64,000 nt of DNA from Henricia sp. BOLD:AAB3569. Lineage: Eukaryota; Echinodermata; Asteroidea; Spinulosida; Echinasteridae. The stretch is taken from assembly GCA_037783545.1 (NCBI GenBank), contig JBBELK010000525.1:62001-126000 (forward strand). Direction: 5' to 3'. Positions 12,801 through 19,705 of the stretch are shown in pieces. The position numbers and the translations under genes are program-made. How positions within the stretch are numbered: the stretch's first letter is position 1; each line of letters begins with the position of its first letter. A model generated the notes under the pieces. It worked only from the letters and a program-made list of their open reading frames with translations. It did no database searches and was not told the origin of the DNA.

Positions 12801-15800
12801 CCATTCTTGTGTGATGCTCTGATAAATGCAAGTAAAAAAGCGCCTTAATTAGCATGCTTTTGTCATTACTTAATTCTCTCTACCCAAAAACCATACACAG
12901 AAATCCCCCTGAGTCAATCTTGTTTTTGACATGGTGAACCACAGAGACACAAAAGCAAGTTCTACAATTGAAAACGCTTGGTACTACATGAGTATACAAA
13001 CTTGGAAAATACAATGAGTACTCAATAACACAATTTCCCTCTCTTAGACTTTTACTCTCCCCATGTAGGCCTGCTGTTTTTTGTTTTTTGTTTGTTTTTG
13101 CTAACATGAGATACTAGTATTGACCCCTTTCGAACACGTGCGAATATGCCATTTTGGGAGTCAAATAATGCTGAGTCATTGTTGAAGCGATGTGCGTGCG
13201 CGTTGTGTGTCTCTCTGGTGGGCGCAACGCGGTTTAGTTCACCAATGGGAGCCTCATCATTGCGCGTTACGCACGCTATGGACACACACAACGCACACGC
13301 ACATTGCTTCCACAACGACGCGACATTGTTTTACTCCCAAAATGACGTCATTGGCACGAGCTCAATAGAATGACCCATATTAATTGTACGTCTTTTTCCC
13401 CCTGTTTTGGTGTTGTGTATATAGAATGGTGCTATGCCTTTACACACGGCTGCCATTGGTTGCAATGCTAAAGCCATACAACATCTAGTGGACAAAGGAG
13501 CTCCAATTAATGCTGTAGATGAGGTTGGTTAAAAGTAAAGTAACCATTGAATGTCTAGATCTGAGGCACACATACATGTACTCCATTTAGCTGGGAAATT
13601 TGGGCGGGAATCGAACCCAGAACCACAGAGGTGGAAAGCAAGGAATGTACCACTACACCATTATTTTGTGTTCTCATATTTAGGTTGGGGTTGACAAATT
13701 TCAAATTGGCACTGGGTAGCCTCATTTCAGATGCTAAGCCATTGTATTACATCACACGTCTTTGCAAATTTGCAAATTTCATCACAAAGGAAAGCTCCAA
13801 GACCCTCGTTTTTAGTGACAATTTGAAATTCCTCAATAGAACTTGTTTGTGATAATTGGATCAAACTATAAATGGGGCTGTGTCGCGGTTTGCGCATGCG
13901 CAGAAAAAGTTAGGGTAACTTTTTCAAGTTTCATTGCTCGGGATTTGCATATCCTATTCAATCTTTGCCATCCCTTACAATTCTTTAGTAATTCTGGCAG
14001 TGGTGTACTTGTCAACTGTCAGGTTGTCCTGATGCATTACTTTTTATTTGAAATGGCACTGTTTGCAGTAGTTTTTAGGCCATCACTGGGTGTTGGGCTG
14101 TTCGAAAGAGTATTTTCATACACCCATCAAAAAACCCAACAACCCAACATATCGAATGATATGAATAACATGGTTGGATACAACAATTCGTCGCATTTTT
14201 CGCATAGTGGCGAATCAACAAAATTCCACTTTCGAGTTATACGGCTTTTTAGTAATGCATATTCTGGTTCTTAGATTTTGTTTTCTTTTTCTAACAAAAT
14301 TCAATTTTTGTTAGAAAAATGGTATTAACGAAGAGTTTTACTAGAATTATGCTGGGTTTTTGGCATGAGTAAGGGTAATCTCGGAGGGATATTGGTTCCA
14401 CGAACTACGCGAAAAAACAACACCACGTGCGTCTTATTCACCGCTCGTAACGCTATGGACTTTTTCACGATTCGTCACTATGCAAAAAATGCAAGCCGGC
14501 TGTGGTACTTATTCGCCGCGCCTATTCTTTTGCACGTGTCTGTGAAAATCTGAACTGTCGCCTTCAGTTTCGTCATTGATATTATCCCATCTGGATTTCA
14601 GACCAGGCCGGTACTTGCACAGATGGACACGTGGTTATTTTAGCATTTGATTTATCAATTAATTCCTTCTTAAACGCTGCAAATTGTGTTTGATTTTTCC
14701 CCAAGTTAGGAGTGTTTGGTTCACGCATGTCTGTTGGTTCCCGGCAGGAGGCGTTGCCTTGTAATGCGCAAGGCGCCATCGGTCACCAGCGTAATGTCGG
14801 TATTCGTCACTACGCAAAAAACGCTGGGCCAATCATGAGCCTATTCGCCATTCTGCATTTTTTAATAACTCAAAAACCACTCAAATTTTGTATTTAAAAC
14901 CTTCACAAATGAAAATTCGCATCTTTAGAACCCTAAATATGACAAAATCTCAATTTCGGAAAAATCGCTTATTCGCCACTATGCGAAAAATGCGACAAAT
15001 TTGTTCAACCTTAATTTCCACCTAAACTGATATGCGTATTTGGTCCTGACAGCAATTTTACAGCACATCGACTCTGTGGCCCCCGCCACTACCGATTTTT
15101 CCAGACACTGATCGCACACGATGCGAAATCGAACAAAGGCGCGCAACAGAGTGTACTTATAAGTAGTTGAATTCTGCGTATTGTAAACACTTATGAACAC
15201 TGTATACTCCCCATGCAGCACATGCTTTAAGTACACGATGTACATTTACGCACACGAACCAATTGCGTTGTATAATAAAATTGCACTACATTCTTCTGAG
15301 CGCGCACGTATGTCAACAATTAAAAGGATTTGGCGCATGCGCAAACCGTGACACAGCCCGGCCTCTTTAAAGCGCCCTAAATGGTCGGGTAATCAAGGTT
15401 CATTCTTTGCCGATGCAAGATTGTTAAATTAACAAGACATTTGTTAAAGGTAGTCTACATGTTGCAAACCAGAATTGCAAACCAGTTTTTGAATTAACCG
15501 TAAATTCCCATCCCTAGTAGTAATCATCCTGTGAATTTATTTCGTCTGAAGTGCCCCCATTCATAAGAAAAATGTCTAAACTATATTTGAATATCGCCTG
15601 TAGGCGATTTTTTTTAGCCATTCATTTATGCAAAAAAAACGCGCTTGGATTTTTCATGTTTTTTTGAGTATTACTGTATCTATGTGGCTGAAATTTCTAC
15701 AAGGTAGTTTTCTCGACATAGGCTTTCAATTACCAGTGGAAATAACGCTGTTTTTAACAGTTTACCAACCATGTATACTACCCTTAAATTTGGTTTGATA

Positions 15801-16025
15801 TTAAAAGAAAGCACCTAATTGCCAAGAGAGGGCACAGTTTGTATTGTCTCACCTTAGGAACCCAAGCTCAGGAAGATAAAAAAAAAAAAAAATTCAAATG
15901 AAGGGTTTTGATGTTGTGTTTATGTTTAGAATGGCTGGACTGCCCTTCACCATGCTGTTCTGAAAGATGCTGAATGCGTCGGGATTTTACTGCGAGCTGG
16001 GGCCAATGCAGAAATCAAGACTAAG
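740..16025 (+). CDS. Ankyrin-repeat protein gene, 13 internal exons, both ends missing
   Basis: Thirteen exons each encode one ankyrin repeat: 740-847, 1943-2038, 3326-3427, 4450-4554, 6430-6525, 6722-6820, 7684-7782, 8246-8341, 9244-9339, 11036-11131, 11708-11803, 13425-13523 and 15930-16025. Together they give 1284 nt, or 428 codons. Every exon follows an AG, precedes a GT (mostly GTAAGT or GTGAGT), and starts and stops between codons, so any neighbouring pair joins in frame. The repeats carry the usual TPLH-like first helix and an LL..GA(D/N)(V/I) turn. No start codon, stop codon or other domain was found. The first exon needs an upstream partner, and the last ends in a good donor. Ankyrin stacks bind other proteins; nothing here shows the partner or cell compartment. 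Which ankyrin protein this is remains open. The exon calls are strong; that all belong to one transcript is inferred from order, spacing and shared phase. Confidence 0.88.
1092..1583. mobile_element. MITE-like element, ends GGCC..GTCACAC
   Basis: The left end GGCCAGAGTCACACAGGAA mirrors the right end, read inward as GGCCGGGGTCACACGAATTA. The interior is rich in GTAATC/GATTAC words. It lies in the intron after ankyrin exon 1. Confidence 0.6.
1943..2038 (+). CDS. Ankyrin exon 2
   Basis: It encodes 32 codons with core QPLHYAAQNSPEACKLLLEA and a GADVNAPLD end. The acceptor is TTTTCAG and the donor GTAAGT. The PEA.K.LL pattern recurs in exon 8. Confidence 0.9.
2273..2292 (-). repeat. SINE/tRNA-like fragment (B-box)
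   Basis: The minus strand reads a tRNA-like B-box (GGTTCGAATCCC) after CCACCTTCTACCTC-type sequence. A similar fragment lies at 13604-13664. It is taken as a tRNA-derived SINE remnant. Confidence 0.35.
2437..2551. mobile_element. Short fold-back MITE (115 bp)
   Basis: The arms read inward AAGGCTGGATCCGAATTAGT and are near perfect over about 32 bp. It lies in ankyrin intron 2. Confidence 0.7.
3154..3300. mobile_element. Palindromic element, copy 1
   Basis: A near-complete palindrome: the outer words GTGGGTTTGACCAGTC and GACTGGCCAAACCCA pair, as do GGCCTGGACAAGT and ACTTGTCCAGGCC. A second copy is at 7984-8092. It ends 25 bp before ankyrin exon 3. Confidence 0.65.
3326..3427 (+). CDS. Ankyrin exon 3
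   Basis: It encodes 34 codons, starting SEEAETAILIAATKALQC and ending IIDAGADVNVHYN. The first helix is atypical, with AILIAA where TPLHxAA is usual. The acceptor is CCCTTTCAG and the donor GTAAGT. A 147-bp palindrome ends 25 bp before it. Confidence 0.85.
4450..4554 (+). CDS. Ankyrin exon 4
   Basis: It encodes 35 codons: STGSTPLHEV, then an inserted DAGVDVSA-like segment, then LLKAGANTDVQDN. The extra three residues fall between the two helices. The acceptor is TGTTTTCAG and the donor GTGAGT. A MITE remnant begins about 18 bp after the exon. Confidence 0.87.
4573..5250. mobile_element. Family-3 MITE, interrupted by another element
   Basis: It contains CCCATGGGTGTTGAG and CCACATCCAATTT. After an insertion at 4781-5127 it resumes with GGAGATTACT and ends ACGCTCCTTTA, matching family members at 39501, 42905 and 30363. 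Its outer left end is decayed and lies only about 18 bp after ankyrin exon 4. Confidence 0.7.
4781..5127. mobile_element. Element with ends CAGTGTTCTCC, inserted in a family-3 MITE
   Basis: The ends read inward CAGTGTTCTCCACTGC and CAGCGTTCTCCACTAG, followed by GTCYGGGC. AATTT flanks both sides (4776-4780 and 5128-5132), consistent with a 5-bp target duplication. A partial relative starts at 18770. Superfamily is uncertain. Confidence 0.75.
5575..5737. mobile_element. MITE with TAGACTACTAA ends, copy 1
   Basis: It shares TTGCCATGGTAATTGGGT, GTTCACTGGTTTTAGTGTAG and GGCAACACACAAAGGGTGA with the copy at 41289-41455. TA at the borders suggests a Tc1/mariner-type target. Confidence 0.75.
5850..6006. 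repeat. Long palindrome (157 bp)
   Basis: The left arm GGTGAAAGATGGAATGTTCT and the right arm are inverted copies over about 70 bp each, around a short GAGGCG centre. It could be a decayed fold-back transposon. Confidence 0.75.
6430..6525 (+). CDS. Ankyrin exon 5
   Basis: It encodes 32 codons with core TALHHAARNNAPVCKVLLDA and an end GAKFDVGDH. The acceptor is TTATCAG and the donor GTAAGT. It is the closest relative of exon 11, matching at 19 of 32 positions counted by eye. Confidence 0.92.
6722..6820 (+). CDS. Ankyrin exon 6
   Basis: It encodes 33 codons: DGNLAMHYAVVGDN, then SIQHLLDKGAGLDVTTN. The acceptor is TCCTCTCCTAG and the donor GTAAGT. The IQHL.DKGA pattern recurs in exon 12. The intron before it is only 196 bp. 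Confidence 0.92.
6953..7207. repeat. Fold-back element (255 bp), ankyrin intron 6
   Basis: The arms begin CCACAGTAAAGGGGGCATTT and pair for about 105 bp, including AGAGATAACTTAGGC, around a loop of about 35 bp. Confidence 0.8.
7238..7361. mobile_element. Fold-back MITE with GGGTCWTTCTATA ends, copy 1
   Basis: The ends read GGGTCTTTCTATAAATTAGG inward on both sides. It is palindromic through GTGTCCCCCGTTA. Its relative at 11389-11645 has the same ends. Confidence 0.75.
7684..7782 (+). CDS. Ankyrin exon 7
   Basis: It encodes 33 codons: DGNYPLHIGAMTNSTKSIKF, then LIEKGADLHARNK. The acceptor is TTATTGCAG and the donor GTACGT. Confidence 0.92.
7984..8092. mobile_element. Palindromic element, copy 2 (one outer arm missing)
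   Basis: It shares GGGGCCTGGACGAGTGA, the CCTTGCGGCTCG centre and the outer GACTGGCCAAACCCA word with the copy at 3154-3300, but lacks the left outer arm. Confidence 0.65.
8246..8341 (+). CDS. Ankyrin exon 8
   Basis: It encodes 32 codons: LGLTPLHKAVISHPEATKML, then LAQGADIEAKMT. The acceptor is TACTGTAG and the donor GTAAGA. Confidence 0.92.
8426..8916. mobile_element. TTAA element with internal CTTCGCCC hairpin
   Basis: It is bounded by TTAAAGGCAGTATAATGGAA and its mirror TATAATGTTCCATTAA. The right interior AGTTTACCAATCATGTATAC matches the family-2 copy at 15444-15787. Between 8597 and 8770 there are repeated CACTTCGCCC-type words in both orientations. Confidence 0.55.
9244..9339 (+). CDS. 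Ankyrin exon 9
   Basis: It encodes 32 codons: DGMTPIFSAAYRSVECLKIL, then IDAGANVNAKSD. The acceptor is TGTTGACCAG and the donor GTGAGT. The CL..(I/L)IDAGA.VN core is shared with exon 3. Confidence 0.92.
9630..10800 (-). mobile_element. LINE 3' fragment (reverse-transcriptase C-terminal region)
   Basis: The minus strand translates to the end of a LINE polyprotein: SDACRYFGLAISLKRTS, KAATTMSRLTKSVWNNSKLT, KMQVYRACVMSTLLY, then YGSESWTLRVRQERKLNAFH, RHILGITWQDRVSNNTVLE and HMCWLGHVMQMDSGQIPKDL. The catalytic YxDD part is absent, so the copy is 5'-truncated, and it contains stops and frame breaks. It is split at residues LLY by a 265-bp DNA element (10177-10441). It lies in the intron between ankyrin exons 9 and 10, opposite in orientation to the gene. 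Confidence 0.85.
10177..10441. mobile_element. Small DNA element inserted in the LINE fragment
   Basis: TTTATCACGG and its inverted copy CCGTGATAAA lie at the ends. The LINE reading continues on either side. TATACA occurs at 10171-10176 and 10442-10447, which fits a target duplication (or the shorter TATA). Confidence 0.7.
11036..11131 (+). CDS. Ankyrin exon 10
   Basis: It encodes 32 codons: TGTTPLFMAIEKGSKATNIL, then IEAGCNLDAQDE. A long T-rich tract precedes the AACCAG acceptor. The donor is GTATAG, which is weak after position +4. Confidence 0.9.
11389..11645. mobile_element. Fold-back MITE with GGGTCWTTCTATA ends, copy 2
   Basis: The ends GGGTCATTCTATAAATTTGG and the matching right end pair for about 27 bp, with TGTCCC words inside. 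It ends about 60 bp before ankyrin exon 11. Confidence 0.75.
11708..11803 (+). CDS. Ankyrin exon 11
   Basis: It encodes 32 codons: TGKTVLHCAAKDDAAICKVL, then LDAGAKFDIQDG. The acceptor is GACCACAG and the donor GTAAGG. Confidence 0.91.
11873..11938. repeat. Direct repeat, copy 1
   Basis: It contains TTTCCCAAACTCATGGACA and GTCCACATTTGT-like sequence, repeated at 12246-12305, about 374 bp further on and just after a tRNA-like unit. Confidence 0.6.
12161..12305 (+). mobile_element. tRNA-derived SINE with attached repeat
   Basis: A tRNA-like head has A-box TAGCTCAATTGGTAGGGCG and B-box GGTTCAAATCC (12212-12222). The acceptor stem does not pair fully, so this is not a working tRNA. It runs into a body sharing TTTCCCAAACTCATGGACA with 11873-11938. 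Confidence 0.5.
13148..13347. repeat. Fold-back element (200 bp)
   Basis: The arms share GCCATTTTGGGAGT and its inverse, and GTGCGTGCGCGTTGTGTGT pairs with ACACACAACGCACACGCAC. It ends about 80 bp before ankyrin exon 12. Confidence 0.7.
13425..13523 (+). CDS. Ankyrin exon 12
   Basis: It encodes 33 codons: NGAMPLHTAAIGCNAKAIQH, then LVDKGAPINAVDE. The acceptor is GTATATAG. The donor GTTGGT is weak, although the frame and repeat length place it here. Confidence 0.88.
13604..13664 (-). repeat. tRNA-derived SINE fragment
   Basis: The minus strand reads GGTGTAGTGGTACATTCC and a B-box GGGTTCGATTCCCGCC. The spacing is tRNA-like but no closed acceptor stem is present. Confidence 0.45.
13875..15359. 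mobile_element. 1.5-kb terminal-inverted-repeat element, ankyrin intron 12
   Basis: The ends GGGCTGTGTCGCGGTTTGCG and the mirror of GCAAACCGTGACACAGCCC pair for 27 bp, including GCGCATGCGC. Inside, a CGCATAGTGGCGAAT-type word occurs four times: near 14190, 14478, 14797 and 14968, the first in the opposite orientation to the other three. No transposase was recognised. Confidence 0.7.
15444..15787. mobile_element. Family-2 TTAA MITE
   Basis: It is bounded by TTAAAGGTAGTCTAC and its mirror-like GTATACTACCCTTAA. It contains GTATCTATGTGGCTGAAATT and CTACAAGGTAGTTTTC, shared with 40249-40603 and inversely with 52268-52582. Confidence 0.75.
15930..16025 (+). CDS. Ankyrin exon 13, last one visible
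   Basis: It encodes 32 codons: NGWTALHHAVLKDAECVGIL, then LRAGANAEIKTK. The acceptor is ATGTTTAG and the donor GTAGGT, so at least one more exon must follow. None was recognised downstream, and the next 26 kb look non-coding. Confidence 0.91.
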
Positions 16026-16059
16026 GTAGGTGCCCTTTTATTGCGGTGTGTTTATTTAA

Positions 16060-16731
16060 GGGACACATTGCCTTCAATTTCTCCAAGATTTTGCCGTTTG
16101 GAAATGTTCCTCATACCTTTGAAGAGTTGTTCATGCATTAAAACACTCACAATTTGTTTTAATTTGAGATTAACGATAATAAAAAAAAGTGGCCGCTGAC
16201 CTGACCCGCGATAGGTAGACATATTCTAGCAGTAAATACATCGTCCAAACTGTGTGCTGAATGTGCTGTAAATAGTCGTCAGGCTGGTGCCGCATGCAAT
16301 GGCACGGTAGACCTACCAGATGAACGTCGGGTACCATTTTCTACCACAAGACATATGGTACACCTACAGCAACGATGCCTGCACACACATGACCACATGG
16401 GAATAAGGTCAACTTGCCCCCTGGCCAATTCGCCCCCTTGCCAACTCGCCCCTAGCCTACTCGTGAGACCGGCGGACCAGGTGCCAGGGGGGCTTGGCTT
16501 CAACAAGATGTGACTGAAATATGACTACGGGCCATATTCTGCCATTTTGTGGAGTCAAACATTTTATTCTACAAAATGGCGGAAATTCTTTTGACACGAA
16601 GTTAAACACAAACCATACAATTTGAAGGTATGTTTATGTGAATCTTTATATTCTACTTTTTCATAATCTTTCCAGTCATCTCCACTTCATTTTTGTAGCC
16701 CAAAAGCGGCCAATCGAAAGCAATGTGTCCC
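16060..16731. mobile_element. TTAA-type MITE with GGGACACATTGC ends
   Basis: It starts TTAAGGGACACATTGCCTT and ends AAGCAATGTGTCCCT. The 672-bp interior has no open reading frame of note. It starts about 30 bp after the last visible ankyrin exon. Confidence 0.65.
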
Positions 16732-17386
16732 TCTATTCATTAAAACCTTTACACAGTAGCCTAGGTGGCAATCATATTGTCACCTTTCGTCATGAATGAG
16801 TAGGTAAGGTACTTCCTGGATCTTTTAAATAAGAAAACCTGCCCCCTATCAGGCACTACAGTTTTGGGGTGGTCATTTGAGAAGGAAAAAAAAGCTGTTA
16901 AATGTCCTTTTAAATTATAGACTAATATCCTATGGCCATCCTATTTTTATAGCACGTCTCTTTCTGATTCCCAATCATGACTGGCTTTATAAACGCAGTC
17001 ACGCGAGGTTCACTAATTTAGGCTAGTGCATGAAATCTGCGGCAGCGTGAACCAGACTCGTATCAAACTTCGAGCGCACGCATCAGGACTTCGAGAGCGC
17101 GCGATTCCCTGACTATAGTGTACCTGACCAGGCACTAGTCTAAAAACTAGTGACCGCGGTTCCTGCTCCCTCTGGAGGTTGCTAACTGTGTTGGTGAACA
17201 GCAACTCAGAAATTTAAAGTAAGCCAAAAGTTTCATTAACTGATGAACTTCCTCTTGTTGAACGGCTTATTGAAGTGCTTAAAAGTTTAAAATTCTGTCG
17301 TTCAATAACCTACAATGTATTGTTCAAACGCCTGTTGTTGGATTACTTTTTATTAAATTTAATTGCATTTATTTTTGGCCAGAGGC
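16732..17386. other. Non-coding stretch, nothing recognised
   Basis: There is no exon-like or repeat-family match. Some CpG-containing words occur near 17050-17110. Confidence 0.5.
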
Positions 17387-17606
17387 GTGTTATAAAACAC
17401 ATATGGACTGGCATAATTCGGTCACCAGTGGCCGACTATGTGCCTCTTGGGACTGTGCGTGACCACAAGAGGGTCCTTTTTTTTTGGGGGGGGGGTGGGG
17501 GGGAGGGAGGCTGGGAGAAATAGGACCCTCTTGTGGTCACTCACAGTCCCTCGGAGTGCATACACGTGCACTATGTGTATTGCCAGTCCATATGTGTATT
17601 ATAAAA
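17387..17606. repeat. Large hairpin with G-tract loop
   Basis: The outer arms share GTGTTATAAAACACATATGG and its inverse, and the inner arms share TGACCACAAGAGGGTCCT. The loop (17486-17510) is a run of G broken only by single T or A bases. Confidence 0.8.
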
Positions 17607-17769
17607 ATGCAAGTCATCTTTTTGCAAGTAACTTCCATTTTTAGTAGATTCAGTCAAACCTTTATTAAGGGCACCAATGATACAACATTGTGCTTCAAAC
17701 AAGGATAATTTTCCATTGAGGGGTGTATGACAAGTTACATTCACAGCCTGTTATTTTAGTCCGATTAGC

Positions 17770-18029
17770 TTAAAGGCCTATTGTATCATTTGCAATGACC
17801 CAATTTTGTTTTTCATGACTTGACAAGAAAAACCTTAATCAAAGTGTTGATAGCAATGGTAACAAACACCACATGAATTTATTTCCGTACAAAATGGTAT
17901 TTCATGTTGGAAATTGACAACCGAAGGTAGTTAAAAAAAATAAATAAAAAAGGTCCCGTACACTTCCTTAGATATGTTACACTCTAATTCTAAGAGTTTT
18001 ATCTTGCAAATGATACATAGGGCCTTTAA
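17770..18029. mobile_element. Family-2 TTAA MITE
   Basis: It starts TTAAAGGCCTATTGTATCAT and ends GATACATAGGGCCTTTAA. It shares ATGGTAACAAACACCACATG and AAATTGACAACCGAAGGT with 43246-43621. Confidence 0.85.
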
Positions 18030-18139
18030 CACACAAAATCCTGTTAATTCAAAAGAATTCACTTCCAGTATAACAGCATATTTTATCACATTTAACCAAA
18101 AATTGTGCCTATGTTCTCGGATTTTGAATTCAAAATCTC

Positions 18140-18310
18140 AGGTGGGGATTGTCACTTTTTTGGTGACAAAATCCCCACCCCTGGGGCAACATTTAGGTGA
18201 CAAAAATCCCCACCCTTGGGTGCAAAACATGCGCATCTTGTATACAAATACCCTGGGGCAGCAGGTGGAGCAGGGGGAGGGGCGGGAGAGAAACACTTGA
18301 TAGGTGCGTT
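18140..18310. repeat. Dispersed repeat with CCCCACCC words, copy 1
   Basis: It contains AAAATCCCCACCC, AACATGCGCATCTTGTATAC and TTGATAGGTGC. The same modules occur inverted at 28900-29040. GTGACAAAAATCCCCACCC is itself repeated. Confidence 0.55.
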
Positions 18311-18769
18311 ACTTTGTCGTGTTTGGTTTTGTCCGTAGTGTGGCAGGTCGGCATATGGTCTGAATATGCAAATGTGCAATGATGTTGACATCCTAGCAAC
18401 TCTGCTTAGTAAAGGCAAATAGGATGCTCAAGAAGAGAAAAAAGGAAGAGAGAGGAAGGAGATGATGATGCCTCTGGGTGCAAGGATGGATGAAACGTAC
18501 CCTGTCTGCTACATCAGAGATGGTACCATAAGGAAGCTACTCTTGCACCGCGACGGAACATCAAGCAAGAAAGTAACACTCGGGTCACAAACCAGAACAA
18601 ATCGCGTGAGTATCGCTTAACAAGCAGCAGTCGGCACAAAATAATCGCAACTATGCTCATGTCACGCACTTTGGCGTGATTTTTCTGCACGCTGATTGGC
18701 TGAAGTAATACTGGATGTGTGTGCTTAATTGTTTTCTTTCATAGAACTTGGCTGTGACAATCAGCATCA
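18311..18769. other. Non-coding stretch, nothing recognised
   Basis: No conserved exon or known repeat was seen. A short purine-rich run (18425-18465) is present. Confidence 0.45.
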
Positions 18770-19030
18770 CAGTGTTCTCCACTGCTAAAACTTTTGTCCG
18801 GGCACACTGAGCAGCGCCCTGACGCGGCGAATCATTGTTCGGCGCGTGAGGGTGCTGTTCAAAACGAATGCATGCAACTGCAATGGCCGTTACCGTCTAC
18901 GGATTGGGGCGCAGATGCGATATATTCATGGTAAATGAACGATAATGACACCAGTGGCTAGCGAATCATGTTTGGTGACTTAATTTACACCTAATTGTTG
19001 AATGACTTCCAAGGCCCTCAAAATTGTACG
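18770..19030. mobile_element. Partial relative of the CAGTGTTCTCC element
   Basis: It starts CAGTGTTCTCCACTGCTAAA and follows the 4781-5127 copy through AACGAATGCATGCA and GAATCATGTTTGGTGACTT. The opposite end is not found; TACGAT-rich sequence follows. Confidence 0.65.
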
Positions 19031-19705
19031 ATAATCTAATGCATGTCGTAGGACAGTCTTACGATTGATGTACGATTGTCGTACGATGGTCCAGCGATGC
19101 TCGTAAGATGGTTGTTTCATCTTGCGACAATCGCACAACAAAAAAACATCGTACGACAAACGTAGGACATTCGTACGATTTACCTACGATAAAGTGAGTT
19201 TTAGGTATGTCATGTGACCAAAACAATTAAAATCACTCTGCTTTTAGCATCGTACCGGTAAAGCGGGCCTCCCACTGTGCGATCTTTGACACGAATTTCC
19301 AATGATTATGTACGATTTTGTGAGATTATCAGAGACTGTCTAGACACTATGCCCAATGGAAATCGGAAATTGGGCACAAACCATTGTTAATAACAATGGT
19401 TTGTGCCCAATATCCATTGTTAGTTGCGACTCTATACACAATTGTACCAAATTCATGGCAATAATTACACAGTGGGAGGCTTACTTTTGCCACAAATTTC
19501 TAAAGGTTAGGTATGATTAGGTACGATTGTGTATAGAGTCTATAGACAGTCTCTGGTAATCTCACCAAATCGTACCTAATCGTTGGAAATTTGTGACAAA
19601 AATCGCACAGTGGGAGGCCCGCTTAAGAGCCCAAGATTTTCGTACGATGTTGCCCTAGAATTTTGTACGATGAAAAATATCCTGCGATGTATGTGACAGG
19701 GGCTT
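19031..19705. mobile_element. TACGAT-rich element interrupted by another MITE
   Basis: TACGAT/ATCGTA words recur densely at 19031-19190 and 19635-19690, either side of the element at 19261-19624. Its ends are not clear. Confidence 0.4.
19261..19624. mobile_element. MITE with AAGCGGGCCTCCCACTGTGC ends, copy 1
   Basis: The ends read AAGCGGGCCTCCCACTGTGC inward on both sides. A central inverted repeat reads GGGCACAAACCATTGTTA. A shorter copy is at 44505-44639. Confidence 0.85.
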
